Shown here piece by piece: positions 32,675 to 47,600 of a stretch of DNA of 64,000 bases (position 1 is the stretch's first letter; each line of letters starts with the position of its first letter). Made by a program: the position numbers and the translations under genes. The DNA is from Micrasema longulum (Eukaryota; Arthropoda; Insecta; Trichoptera; Brachycentridae). A model generated the notes under the pieces. The model saw nothing but the letters and a program-made list of their open reading frames with translations, had not been told where the DNA came from and searched no databases. The stretch covers positions 1 through 64,000 of the forward strand of contig JAGVSM010003779.1 in the NCBI GenBank assembly GCA_022494885.1. Reading direction: 5' to 3'.

Positions 32675-35600
32675 CTATAAAAGAGATATAAATGTATGAT
32701 TAATCCAATTCCCACTTGTGTTGTTCTGTTATTATTTCCTTTACTGCCTCAGAAATTGTACATTCGGCACGTGAGAAAACAAGGTCTGTGTAGTGTTCAA
32801 AACGAAAATGAAACCATTTTTGCCCGTAAAAAAAAGTGTGAAGCGAAGGTTGAGACAATTTAATCATAGGCACATGAGTTTACCCAAAAAACATCTCATT
32901 TATTGGCAACAATGCATGTGAAAATCTATCTATCTCTATCTATATCTAATCTATAATCTATCTCGTGTGTTGTGTCGAGGCGCCGCGACACAACAGACTA
33001 GAGCGATATAATTCTGCCCACACAATATCTATAGAAGCGATACGCGCCGTTTGGCTCCCCAACTCCACAACACGCGAGAAATATGTAATCCTATCTTAAT
33101 GACAAAGTTCAGTGTTTTTTAAATATATTTTTATTTGTTAATAGCCAATCAAAATTTTGAAATTACCCTCCCGTGACGCACACAAGTTCTTGTTGCTGAG
33201 TTCTGCTTTGTAATTGGTGAGCGGTTTCCGAGAAAACGAAAATCTGTCACAATATTTTTTTATTGTTTGATTCGGAAGAACTTGTGACGTAGTTCAAAAG
33301 AGTTCATTTTAATTATTTTTTCATTTCGATAAACTTCACTGTACAATTAAATGTTTTAATTTTTACCACATGTAAAAATACATCTTTTGTATCCAATTCC
33401 CGTAGTATTGAACTTCCTCATTAGTTAATTTATTGAATAATTAGTATTGTGATTAGAATGTGTTCAATAAATTTCATAAGGACAATATGCTAGAGAATAA
33501 TTATTTGAATTTGTTTCTATTAAAATTTGTTAAATTATGGATAAAAAAGGCAGATTTAACCACCTTCTTTTTTTAATGAATAGAATTGACTTTTGTTATA
33601 ATTTTGTCATTTTTAGTGACAAAATAATTGTGTTAAAATATAAGCACTCATTTTTAAACTTTTTTATATCTATCGTTTTCTTCCAGTAGACTTTATTTAA
33701 ATATAAAATAAAATGTATATCCACACACACCCATGCCCTGGGGGATTTTTTTTGTGTACTAAAATATTTTTTTTTGTATTTGTAACTTATGGATCACCAT
33801 CATTCCCTTTCCGCACCTAATGGTGCATAGGGCACTGCATTGGTACATCAATCGCCGCGTATCTTGATAATTTTTGTTACATGAAAGTAAGATGATCAGT
33901 CTTACGTTTTAAATACCAGTCCAGGGACTATGCAATATTCTAGTGCGAAAATACCCTTTTAAACAATATTTCATATCAACCATGTCGGGAATCAAACCCG
34001 AGACCTCTTGCATGGTAGCCAAATGCGCTGACCAATTCACCACGACTTATGTTTACCGATTGTAAAATTCAGAGAAAAAAAAAAGAAAAAATATATCAGT
34101 TGTTCGAAAACTTGGTGTATTTTGTTTATGAATAAAAAAACAGAGGCATTAAGGGGATCGGAGAGCTGGGGATGACGTTACCCCTCATTAATCACCATAG
34201 AGTTTGTATTCCTTAGGAATAATTGAGTTAATTTTTCTCTATGCGGGTGGATGGTGAGCTTTTGAATTTCCTCAATTTGATGATGACTTAAAAAAATTCG
34301 TCTTAAGTATGTAGTCGGAAAGTCAAAAATACTTATACATACCATTGATACGGCGGTATGTGATGTAGACCTCGGGCAGTTGTTGTTCCGCAAGGGTGGT
34401 AGGGGTGGGGCCCTGCCATAGACACAGCGTACCCTGCCGGCTGCTAAACAGGCGGACAGGGCGCAAGAGGATAGAACACCCTGCACGCCGGCTACGGCGA
34501 GGGACGTGTTGCTGGTGTGGCTGGAATCACCGAAACGATAACACTATTTATTATTTCTGCATTTACTTTGTGAAATATTTTATTTTATTTATTATTTAAT
34601 AAAGAAACCTTATGGTTTAAATTATACATCTTCAGCAATATTTGTTGGTTTTTATGATACTTTTTAGTTAATTTTAGAAATTTTAGAAAGTCGCTGTTTT
34701 AATATTGTGTTGTCAGTCATTGAATATTTTTAGTCTATGTTTATAAGTATCATTCCTCTGTATGCGTGATGTCACTGAATTCCTTCTAAACGGCTTAACC
34801 GATTTACGTGCGATTTTCAGAGAAATATAGATCTTTGCGCTGTGCGTGTTCGTAGATATTAAAATCAATCTTATATGTAAAAAAGAAGTAAGGAGCATAG
34901 ATGTTTTATTCGTCGATCTACCTGGGTTGCATTCGAAGAGAATGCATTTACAAAAAAATAGAAAGATGTTGTTTTTTTGTGTATAAAAAAAAATTGTTTT
35001 TAAATGTTTACAAACAACATTTTCTTTTTGTGGATCTCAATCAGATTCTTTCCTTAAATTCCTTATAATTTCTACCCATTTATTTATTTTTACTGGATTT
35101 TTGGTAATACTAAAATAATATTAATTTCAATACATTAAAAATATCGTATTCCTACATAAGTACACACGTCTGTTGGTAAGAAGACCGGAGTTTGACGTTT
35201 GCAAAAAAATGCCATATATGAAAAAATATTTATTTTATGTTTTGGAATTCAACCATGAACAAGTACCCAAGTACCTACTTAAATTCAATATTTGAATATT
35301 AATCATTTTTAGTTTTTGAATTTAATCACAAACAACTACCTAGGTACCTACTTATTAATGAAAAGTCTTTTTCCAAGATAATAACTGGCAAACCAACGTT
35401 CGGGCAGGACAACGTCTGTCGGGTCCGCTAGTTGTTTATAAGTCGGGTTTGGCTTTTTCTTGTTTTGCCTTTTTGTATGAGGTAGTGTTGTGATCTTCTC
35501 GTGTTGTGATTGTGCAGGTCAGTTACTCTTGTCAGCGAGATGTCATCGTTTTCGATGTGTCCTTGTGTTATTTTCTATTTATATTTATATCCGACCGTAC

Positions 35601-38600
35601 TTAAGACAGGGCCACGGAGAGAAGCGAGAAAAAATTTGATTAGAAATAAACTTGATAGAAACGTATAAGATACTCAATAATTACAATGACTGAACCCTGC
35701 ATGAGATGTAAAACAAAAGTTTACTGGGTCATAACTGGAAGATCTATCGTTCTCAATTCCACCTTTATCCCCAGAAAAACATCCTTCCCAGCAGGGTAGT
35801 GTCAGACTGGAATAAATTGTCAAGCCTAGTTGTCCATTCCATTTTGGTCAATCAGTTCAAAAACCGTTTGAATGCTTTTTTAAATGAAAAAAAACGCAGA
35901 CAAAAAGCAGTACACGAAATATAGGCGCATCAGCAACGGCTGCCTGTCTATAACGAATAATAAAAATAAAAATTTATAAAATCAATTAGTCACTTATGTT
36001 AGGTAAAATAATTTGTAATAACCAGTTAGTAATAATTTATTGTAATAACTTTCATAACAATTAAGCCAGTTTGAAAAAAGTAAATCATAAACATTTTTTT
36101 TCTCAAAAATATTTTGAGTTTGTCCAATTTTTTGTAGACAAGGACTGGATTCAACTCCCTGGGGAGCTATTTATATTAACATATTACAACAGAGATGAAG
36201 AACATTTAAGAAAAATCAACAGATGAAAGAATTGAAGGAATATAGATGTTCAAATATAGGCAGAATGGTGAATGTTACACAGTGTGTAAAATGGCCACTT
36301 AAACCAGTCATTGACAGGTCATAAGCCCTGTAGATGCCTAGACTTCCATATTACCTTCTCTTAAATGTTCTTCATCTCTGTTGTAATATGTTTTTTTTTC
36401 TCTTTATTTGTGCATGCTGTGTTCACACATAATTAATGAACAATATCTAAACATAACAAATTGTGATTTTTATCAATGTCGTATGTATTTTTTATTGTTT
36501 GTGAATCATAATAAATAAAATAAAATTAAAATAAGCTCCATTTGGTAATCATAGACAGGGGGAAAGGGATAAGACCAAAGCATGTGTTCAGAAGACTGAT
36601 TAGTTTATCCTCAGCAGAATGAAGATGAATCAACAATATAAAACGATCCACGATCCGATCCACGATCCGATCCACGATCCGATAAAATTGCGTAGTCCAG
36701 AGATCAGGGATATCTCAGAAAGATTTTAAGCGCTGACTGAAAGGAAATGGAAGATTCCCATAGCGATTGCCACGCATAAAGAAGAGCATTTTAATTTTAA
36801 AAAGTATATCCAATTGAGACATTTCTTCAGTTGGGAGTAGACGGACGCCACTATATTATTAAAGAAAACCCAAATTGACTTTATGCGCTGACGGATTGAG
36901 GGGGAAACAGAAAAGTTACCCCCCGTGCAGGGGATGATTCCCATCTCGATTGCCAAGCATCTATAAGAGCATTTTACTAAGACATTTCTTCAGGATACAT
37001 ACTCTTCTCCATGGTGCTGTCGATTGACTGCGGTCTTGACGGCCAGGAACAGCAGAGATAGTTGGAGCGAGCACGCGATGCACCACAGAGCACGCGACCA
37101 GCACGCGCCGCCGCGACGCCCTCCCGCGTTACGGTGCACGCTCCTGTGCACACTCCACGCTGCAATCAACATTACAATTAGTCAAACAATGATATCAAAA
37201 CTGAGGAATACGGCATCGATGTGAATAAAAACAATGTGCCGTGTAAATACCTTAACTTCCATATTCCTTTCTTATTTAAGGTAGACATAAAGCAAGTTTA
37301 GAGGCATGAGCCATTCCTGATTGTGTCACGATACACTGTGTCTCTGTTTCTTATAAATGTATGTACAATGTTATAAACAAATAAATAATAAAACAGCATT
37401 TTTTAATAAAATTTAGAAAATATCATCTACTATAAATGGTGATCTCGGGATCGACTCCCGGCATAGTTGTCATGAAATGAAGACATGAGTGGATAAAGGT
37501 GTTATGTGACAAAAACAAAAAGCATAGATAGCTGAAGTTAAAGATTTGAACACCAGTATTACTCAACAATGTTTTGAATATGTCTAAATGTTTGTAGACA
37601 GGCTGGATAACCTTCGTAGGGAGTTATTTCGATGTAAATTTCTCTTTACGTAAAGCAACATTTTTATCTGGTAAAATAACCCCTTCATTTGTTCTCAAAA
37701 TTGTTTTTCTGCTACTTATTGATGGAGTTATTGGTTTTATGTGAAAGGGCTGTACTTAAAATCTTCATTTATGTAATAAAGTACATTTCAAAAAAATTGC
37801 GACATTACGCCTTTATCCATTCATGTCTTCAAATATTTACTATAAATATTTGTTATTTGTTTATTTTAACTAACAATATTATATTGAATCACCTGCTTCA
37901 CAAACGTATAGTTCATGTTATGTTTTTTTTCTTTTACTGTGCGTTTTACAATATAAATCATATAGGTATGGAGAAATTAAATATATATTATATTATAGTT
38001 TTTCTACCGACATTTCTTGGTGGAGCTGCATTTTTAATTATAATAATAAAATACGTATATAGTTTTATTTCACTTTTATTTATAAATTTTTACCAATGAC
38101 CGGGTTTCGTCGTGACCAACATCGTCAGACTGACGGGAGAATAAACAAATTTCTATGTTATATAAAAGTGCAAGCAAGGGTTGTAAATCATGATTTTATA
38201 TATATTATGGAAATAAAAGTGTTTAAATTAAAATCATTTAAGTATAAGGTAATAACAATAAAGTATCACCCAAAAAAGAAACTAAATATTAAATACTTAC
38301 TTACTTGCTAACCTGAATATATTACTAACTAACTAACTAACTAACTAACCATCACGCCATTTCCCCGGAGGGGTAGGCAGAGAGGATAGAACGCCACACC
38401 ACTCTGTCCTGGCACACTTCCTTTGCTTCCTTCACATTCATACATCTTCTCATGCACGCACATCGATTATTCCGACTTTTCACATGACCACTTTCAAGAA
38501 TTTGTTGTACTTGATCATGCCATGTATTTCTCGGCCTTCCTCGACTTCTACAACCAGACACATTCGCATCATAAATCTTTTAGCCGTTCTTTCATCATTC

Positions 38601-41600
38601 ATTCGCTCCACATGACCGAACCATCGCAAAAGACCTTTCTTAATTTTGTCGATAATGCTTAACTCAGCCTTGCATTCTGCTCTAATTTCGACATTAGGGG
38701 CACCTATCATACATTGTTTTTCCGCACATTCGCCCGAGGGATCGCATTTCAACAGCATTCAGTCTACTTTCGTCCCTTTTTTTCCAACTCAATGCTTCGC
38801 TTCCATACATTAGGGTTGGTACCAGAACTCCATTATGAACTGCTAATTTAGCCTCTTGCGATAGACACTTATTTGCTACGACAGACTTCAAGGCGCCATT
38901 AACTCTGTTACCGGCACTAACCCTCCTTTCAATATCCTTGTCCATATTTCCATATCTAGTAAACATACTACCCAGATATACAAATTCTTCGACCTGTTTC
39001 AATCTCTATTATATTACTAATACATGTGTAAATATATAAATAAACGAAAAAACAAAAAAAACTCGACACTGGCCAGAACACCCGAGTTGAGAGGTGAAAA
39101 GGCCACAAAAAAACAAAGAAGAAGAAGGTGCGCTACGGTTGGTGTACCGATGCAGTGCCCTGGTGAGGTAAGGCAATGACAACAAACAAATCACCGGACT
39201 CGCAAGCTCATAAAATATAAAATAAGATGCCGCCAGTTTCTTCAAGATATGAAATTCATTATAAATTTTAAATGGGCCTTTAAGGGTATGACGTTTTTAT
39301 CTTCATCATATTCCAGATTTAAACGTCTTTTTCCACATAAAATTCCCGTTCTCATTTAAAATTATACAAGACCGTATATGAAAAACCCATAAATGAAACT
39401 GAAATCTTAATAGAACTTGAAAAATAGATGGTATTACTTATTTGCCTCTGATCTAAGTACTGAAGGTACGAGATACGCAATTTTAAATTTATTTTTATAC
39501 CCGAAAAACATAGACTGTACATATACAGATCTGTATATGTACAGTCTACAATATCTGATTTTCAGATTTATTTTGAAACGATCCTTTGTATCCAAATTTT
39601 TGTCTCAAACTAAATGACAAAGGCGAATATTTTTAGATCTAAAAAGATATTAGAATTGTTTTACATTTTTAATAGACTGAACTGGCACTCACCCGAAGAT
39701 GTAAGTGATGACAAAACCCGATCACCAGCATTGAGGTATATAACTAGAGTAAGCATAAGCGTTCGAAATATGGTCCCTCAACCTGCGGCCAATTGGTATA
39801 TGTTTGATAGAACGGATTTAAGTCTGTTGCGAGCAGTCTCCGGCTACTTTTCTCCTCGCAATTACTAAAATGCCCATATGTACGCTAAAATACTGCACAA
39901 ATCGATCTGGAAAAGCGATGGTATAATCTTTTACCGGTACGTAATGTTCTTTTCTTAATCAATACTTGTTTAAAATAGCCAGTTTAATGTAAAAAAATCA
40001 TCTTATTAACTCTTCCTTCCCGGTGATGTGTAGCCAGTACATATTGCATCTGATAACTTTAATATCTCCATAAATATAATAAATTATGGGTTGAGATTTT
40101 ATATTTTCCTTCGTTATACATTTATTTACGTATTGGCAAATGATTTTTTATTAAATAGTTCATGCTTATTGGGAACATAAAAAGCGTTTTATCAAAAATC
40201 AGAGATATCACCAATACAATATAATGTTTACCAATGTGTCACATGTTGCGTTCGTAGTAAAATAGTAATCCTAATATATAATTGTCTTGCACACTCTTTA
40301 CGTCTCATTCTCGATAATACGGATATATTTGGGAGCGAAAAAGACAATTTTTATGTGTCACACGTGCAAACAGCTAAATTTCTTATGCTTCTCCCAAATG
40401 CCTGTTAGCTGCGTTTGTAGCTACCTGACTTTCGTTGGGAGCGGTTCTTTTGCGCACACTGAAAGCATGGGTTAGTGTTTTTTTTATGTTTTAGCAATTA
40501 GATTAAAAATATCATCACTTTTGACTTCAACTATAAATATTTTAAGCAATTGCCGATGAATATTACACTTTTACGATTTAAAATCTCTAATTTTTTGCAT
40601 GTGTAGTGACTACACAGCACCGTAACGCGCGGATGTTTTTAGGACAGTAAGGGAAAGGTTAATATGTTACCAGTACTTATTATTCGTAAGTTATCTCCAG
40701 TCTCTGTCCTGCTCAGTAATTCGGGCGTTTAGTGAAATGACCAAACAAAGGTGACGCGTATGCGGAAGGGAGTGACATACTGAAAAGAACTTACAGTAGA
40801 CCGATGTAAATAGTCCGTGCATTTTACTGAACTACTTATTTTGCTTGCCAAAGTCGACGTGATATGACGTGACGACATTTGCTCCCTCCGCTGCTGATTA
40901 TTTCCTTTCCTTTGGAGACGATTTTTGAGCTCGGATTTGTATGAAGTGTGGTCTGTATATATTATATCTCAATGATCACCAGTGGAAAAATTATAAATAA
41001 ACGCTATCAAAACTAAATAAAGTATTTTTCTTCTTTATTAATAACTCATATCGTTTACATCATCATAACTATTGAAGTATTTATTAAAATTTCATGGTGA
41101 TGTATTATGGAGTGTAATGTATTTATTTATTTTTTTGCACAAGAGTATAAAATGTTCAGAATACCCTTTCTTGATAATATTTTTTACCTTAACGAATTTA
41201 TTAATCCTAAAAAGTTCTCAAATAAAAAGTAAGATATTTATAAAATTAGGTAACATTATTCTTATGATCAAAGAAAAAAAACCTTTTTTCTACTTAATAC
41301 GCAAAAAAAAAAAAATTACGTCGGACTGAATTTTCACATAAAACCTTATTTTTGATGGGCGACTTAACAGTATAAATTATTGCATAAGTGTAACTTTTCA
41401 GGAGAGCAAAAAAAACTTTACTATAAACCCAATTATTTAGCTACAGAACTCATATTTTGCGATATGGGTTATAATTAACAGGTTATTTAATCTGTAGAGT
41501 AATTTTTAAAACATTCCAGATATATAACTTGAACCATTTCATATGGGGCAGAAATGAGTCTACTTATAGTACAAGAACTAACTTATACTATTTGCACCAC

Positions 41601-44600
41601 TCAATGAATGATAAAAATTAGTCTACTTGTACTATTTGTGCCACTGAAAGAATGACACAAATAGGCATACTTATTTTATTAAAACAAAAGTTTAATAGGC
41701 ACAACGTTTTTTATTTATGTTTTGAGCAGACATACAAAGAGAATTTTTTAAAACATGAATCGTAAAATGAACAAAAATGCAGCTATACTGTTAAGTATTT
41801 TATTACCATGCCCATCAAACACATTTTTTTTATTTAGCATTCATTTAACCGTTATACGCTAGAGGAAAATAAAATAAATTAGAACGTATTTTAAACCATC
41901 TTTTTAAGTGTATTCGTGATTATTAAAAATAAACATTAAAAAGCAAACGTATAATATATAAATCAAGAATCAATAAATAATTCTGGGTTAAAGCAATTTT
42001 ATAAGGGGTTTTTTCCCTAAAATAGTTTTGGGTTTTTACATGCAATTTCAAACAGAATCACCTTACTCAACGCTATAAAACATTTCCTTACGTTGCGTTG
42101 GTTGGTTGGAAAAATTGCGTTGTTTAGAATATTCCCGTTATAGTGCCATTAAGTTTGACCAAGATTAAAATTTCTCAGCGGAGGATAAATTAATTAAACA
42201 AAATGTCGTGCCGCCATTATTCACCGCGTGGAAAGTACAAAGTACAATCTTTGTTAACCAAAATAGAGGATAACAAAATGGTGTCTAATTCCATAGAGGT
42301 TGGGTTGGAAGTTAGATGCTTATGAAACGTGCAACGTAGATGTTAATGATACAAAGTAATAAGAAATAAAAACATAAGGAAAATATAAAGAACTTCCAAA
42401 AAATATGTATCGCATAGAACTTTGCTCACGTATATTGTAATAATGTTGATATATAAATTAGTGTAAAGTTATGAAAATAAGTGTAAATATTAGTTTCGTT
42501 GAAAGATGTCAAAATATAATGCATAATATTTTGAAGGAAAGTAATATTGGAGTATCACGGGCTCTGAAAAATCGGAATTTTAGTTAACAAGCCTCATTAT
42601 ATTGTCAATAGATGCATTGCTAGATATCTCTGAAGAACCCATTCTGAGATAATTGGACTTTGAGTAGTGCAAAGGATCTGACTAAACTCAATTATTTGAA
42701 GAAGATCATGAATACTATATTTTCACATATATAAACTATACAAATTCAATATTTTATTATTTGAAAACATTCATTTATCTTACTGATTAATTTATCTGCA
42801 TGCGTATTTCAAAATCGGAAATTCGGAGTTTACTTCAGTGTTACTTCGGGCTAGCGATTTGTTAATTCAAGATTTTTTTCACTGCTACGTGATTAAAGAA
42901 AATGCAAAAAAAATCTGAATAATCGGATGACATGTAAATATCCGAGTATAACTCAATATGCCGAAAAAACCGACATATCATATTTGGACATCTTTTAACA
43001 TATCTGAACATGTGCAATGTTATATTAATTAACTTAGGAAATGAAAGGGGTATAAATTGTCAGTAGGGTCGCAGTCGGTCACATCTTGCTGGCGGGTGTG
43101 ATTCTAAAAAAAACATACAATATTTGTTTGAAGGTGGTTTTCACTGAATTATTTCACTCGCAGCAGTAGACTGATCTCCTTATCTTCATGTAAGATATAA
43201 TGAAATTATACTGCATTTATTGTACCAATGCAGTGCCCTATGCACAACGGGTGCGGATAAGGGATTAATGATGATGATGAACTGTGTTATTTATCCGCGT
43301 AACACAGACAAAAAGAATATGCCTTTACTAGTAAAAAAAACATGCACAACCTTTTTTTTCTAAAACCTATGGTCCGTACTTAACTTTTCAGAACCTAAGC
43401 GTGAAAAAAATCCGTGAGTTCCTGAACGGGGTATCAGGAATACCCCAGCTTAAATGCTATAAATACGAAATAAAAAAAAGAAATTACGTCATTATGATAT
43501 TCACCATAGTGTTTATAAAACAGTTTTCTGTGAAATCCAGATTTAAAAAAAAATGTGTTGCGAAAAGATGCTATACCACATCGCGTTACTCTCGCTGCTA
43601 CATGTTGAACAACACTGATCTAAAGTCACGCAAGTCAGTGAAGAATCTAACGCACGAAATCCAGATTTTTGTGGTTATTGCTGGAAATAAGCGACCAAAT
43701 AACAAGAACCACACGTGCAAACTGACCAACGTATCAAAAATTTTAAACTGTGGAACGAAGAATTGTAATGTTTGTGGGACTGTTAGTGGACTCGCAGCTT
43801 ACTTGGAATGAACATGTTGAGCACGTGAAGGGAAAGATTTTTCCGGTAGCTGGAATACTGTACAGATTTCAGAGAATGCTTCCAGTTTCGCTGCTTCCAG
43901 CAATCTGTTTTTTTTTGGTCCATTCGCATTTATCATACCTATGCTGCGTTTGGGGTTTTGCAACTAACCGCAAAATTTCGGAGGTGCAGGTTATTCAGAA
44001 TAGAGCGATCAAAAATATGTTTCACCTACCGTATGATACTCATGTAAGGGACATTTATATTGGAACAAAAATCATACTTAACCTCAATATCAAATACATA
44101 GATGGCGCTCCAAACGCGCTAGCGAAAGCTTTCCCTGTTTCATGACATATATACTAAAACCAAAAAATGTCACCGATATGGATATTCGCTAATAAGCGGA
44201 ATGGGGAATGTTGTAGAATTCTACATAAAAGTGGCCACTTGAACCCAACCTATGACAGGTCATAAGCCCTGTAAACGCTCGAATATCCATAATCTTGAAA
44301 CAAAAATTCTACCCATCTCTGTAGTGATATAAATAATAATATACCTACTCCCCCTTGGGATAAAAAACCCAGAATTGTGTGTGTATAAATATGTTAATAT
44401 ATATACAAACCAAAATAATATTGTGTAAAAATCATGCTTTTCTATTACGAGATAACTAGCACTATCATTAATACAAATCTCGACTCAATGCACAGTAATA
44501 TAAAGCCCGCTTTCAATAGAGACATCCATCAGTACAGTACTCGATCATAAAAATATATTTATATTGGATCTGTCTACGAAGTAAAGTACTAGATTTTTGC

Positions 44601-47600
44601 ATTACAAAGGTTTCAAGGAATTTTATAAATTGCCACAAAAATTTTAAGTACCAATTTCAAAATACAGAAATAGGACGTGCGAATTAAAGAATTATTTTTT
44701 CCAGAAGTACTTAGAATAAATAATGTTAGTTGATTCAGAAAATGCGCACCTTGAACATATAACTTTTAATATTTTACCGTTTTTGCTTGTAGATGTAATT
44801 TTTAATACTATTGAAATATTTTTTATGCTTTTCCATACTTTTTTAGCTCGTATTATGTTTATGAAATTATAATACGCTTTTGATACTTTTTTAACCTGTA
44901 TTAGGTACATTTATTTTGTTGATTTTAAAAACTTTTTCATTGATGTAATTTTTTAACATTTGCACTCTCATACTCCTTCAGCTTGTAAATTATATACACA
45001 CATGTAATTTTTTAACTTTTTATATTTTTTGATTTTTTTTTCTTTTATAGATTGTGTTATGCATATATCATTTGGACTTCATTTACATACCTTGTTTTAC
45101 GTTTATTTTGTAATTTTTTGAAACTTGTTGATTCCCTTTTTATTTGAAGTGTATTATAATTTTATTCTGCTTTTGTAAATAATGTTATAGTTTAAAATAT
45201 AAACACGTCTGCAAATAAATATTGTTATTTGCATGTCCTTAAATAAGTTTCTTACGAAAATTTCTTTGGAATATTATTTAAAATTACATGCAATATGTTT
45301 TAAATTTAAATAAATATAAAAAAAGGTGGGAGAAAAGCAATTACAAAATCGAATTATTATTGAATCTATTCTGCACAAAAATGTTTTGATAATTTTGATT
45401 CCTTTTTTTACAATATGGGGTAGGATTACGGAAAAAACTAAATCAATATGATGATTGACAAAACGTTATTGAAAATATGGTACCCGGGAGACCTTAGATA
45501 CTAGATGCCCCTTTAGACCCGGAAGGGTTGAAGCCATTTCGCTTTCAAGCGCCATTTTGATTTAGGTTGGTACTTATGTCAAATCCACGCACGATATTTT
45601 GGGAAAAATAAAATAATTTCTGAATTTTAAAGATAACATGACATCCTGTCGCATTTTATACAATATGGCGTATAAACATCGGGGGATGTTATTCCATTCG
45701 CAAATAGAATTTCGTAATGGGGTGGCGTTCGTGGAATAATTTCATTATTATTTTGATGAAAACATTTTTAATATTTTACCCCTCTTTTCACGTGGTTCAT
45801 CATCATTTCTCTTTCCGGAACCAAGTAATGGCACTCCAAATGCAGGATATCTAGATATTTTTTTACAGAAAGTTAAATGGTTTTGTCTTATTTTTTGTTC
45901 TTTTATTTTCATCATCAAATTAAATGAAATTTTACGCTTGTGGGACTTCAAGGTAATCAATTGATTATCAAAACATTCCATTTAATTATACCATACAACT
46001 GCTAATACGAGCGGATATAAAATCGCTGAGAAACACAGAATTAGTACATAAACTCAAGATACCAACAAAAATTAAAATGAATTCCGGACAATAACTACAT
46101 ATAAGTTCCTCTATAGTTTCGCGGTCAGGCCCTGAAAAATCATTTATGAAGTGTTAAATAAATAAATAACAGAATCTTCATCGGCTTTATTTTTTTTGTT
46201 GCGTCCTCTTGTTCTCTTCTTTGGAATAAAACGGACATAACTTCTGTTAGCTTCTAATATTAATAATCAGTTTCTCTAAGTACAAGCATCGTAACCTGTA
46301 CATATGTTTGTATTTCAAATAAAATATAAAAGTAATAAAAATGGCGGGTATACCAATCCCTATAGAAATATAATATTTCTCTTTTACCAAGTAATTCCAG
46401 CTTTGTTCCACTCCCAAGAGGATCTATGAAAAGTATTCTTTAGTCCGTGAAGTGTAAATACAGTTTGTGTGGAACTGGTGGTGATTTTCTCTTTGAACAA
46501 GACTTATAAGCTTTCAAGAAGAAGCCTTTCCTTGTTCTACTTACACAGAAACCATTTAATGGCCACTTCAAATAACTGGGAATATAATAACTACTGTTAA
46601 TTGTACATCAAGAGTCTTTATAGCTGGTATATAAACATACCCGAACTACGGAGATTTCTTACTATTCCAGCAGAACAAATACTGTTGTGTTGATGTAATA
46701 ACTTATATTTACCTATAAGTTATTAATTTTAAAATACTTGGTACACTTCCACTTATTTATTTAACCAATTAGCGCTTTCACCCTCCAATGGGCATATTCA
46801 GACTGGTGAACATTATACTGTGTAAGGGTAATTTATATATAACTAAATATTATCTTAAGTGTAGGTACATTTAAAAATAAGTTGAAAAATATATAAAACG
46901 CAATATTTCAATGGAACAGAGAATCTTTGGGCCAAAAATTAATAAATAGTAAAGATCAGGTCGACAAATTTGAAAAAAGCGGAATATATGAATTAACATT
47001 TATTACTTTGTTTTTATAATTTATTTTTTTTGTTACGTTTTTTTACTACATTTTTTACTATGTTTTTACTACATTTTTACTATGTTTTTACTACAATTTT
47101 ACAATGTTTTTACTACAATTTTACTAGGTTTTTACTACAATTTTACTATGTTTTTACTACATTTTTTACCATGTTTTTACTCAATTTTTTACTTTGTTTT
47201 TCACTTTGTCCTGTATCTTTATTACTGTTTCTATAAATATATTACTGTTTTTTTATATTTTTTTGACTGTTTTAGAACGGGGTAAATAGCCCTAGTTAGA
47301 CAGTCAAAGCAACTTTACATAAATTATAATTTTGTGTATGTAATATAATGATAATAAATAAATAAAACATGTACTTGTCCTGGTTCATATTTAGGACAAA
47401 GCGTGAGAGCAATTAAATATAGAATGAAAGAACATTTAGCTTCACATAGATTAAATAACGATATATCAAACCATGCATCACATTTAAATGAATTAAAACA
47501 TAATTTTGACAAATCAAAAAACATAAAAATTTTACTTGTAGGACATATAGGTCAAAAGTTAGATAGATTGGAAATTTTAGAAATAAATAGGATAAAAAAT

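Noticed and set aside
37689..38099. 136-codon hydrophobic plus-strand ORF
   Set aside because: AT-rich sequence gives Ile/Phe/Tyr-rich frames by chance. No homology words, and it ends inside family H.
47030..47285. Overlapping Phe/Tyr-rich ORFs that look like membrane proteins
   Set aside because: Direct translation of the family M minisatellite. The same happens at 25039-25224.
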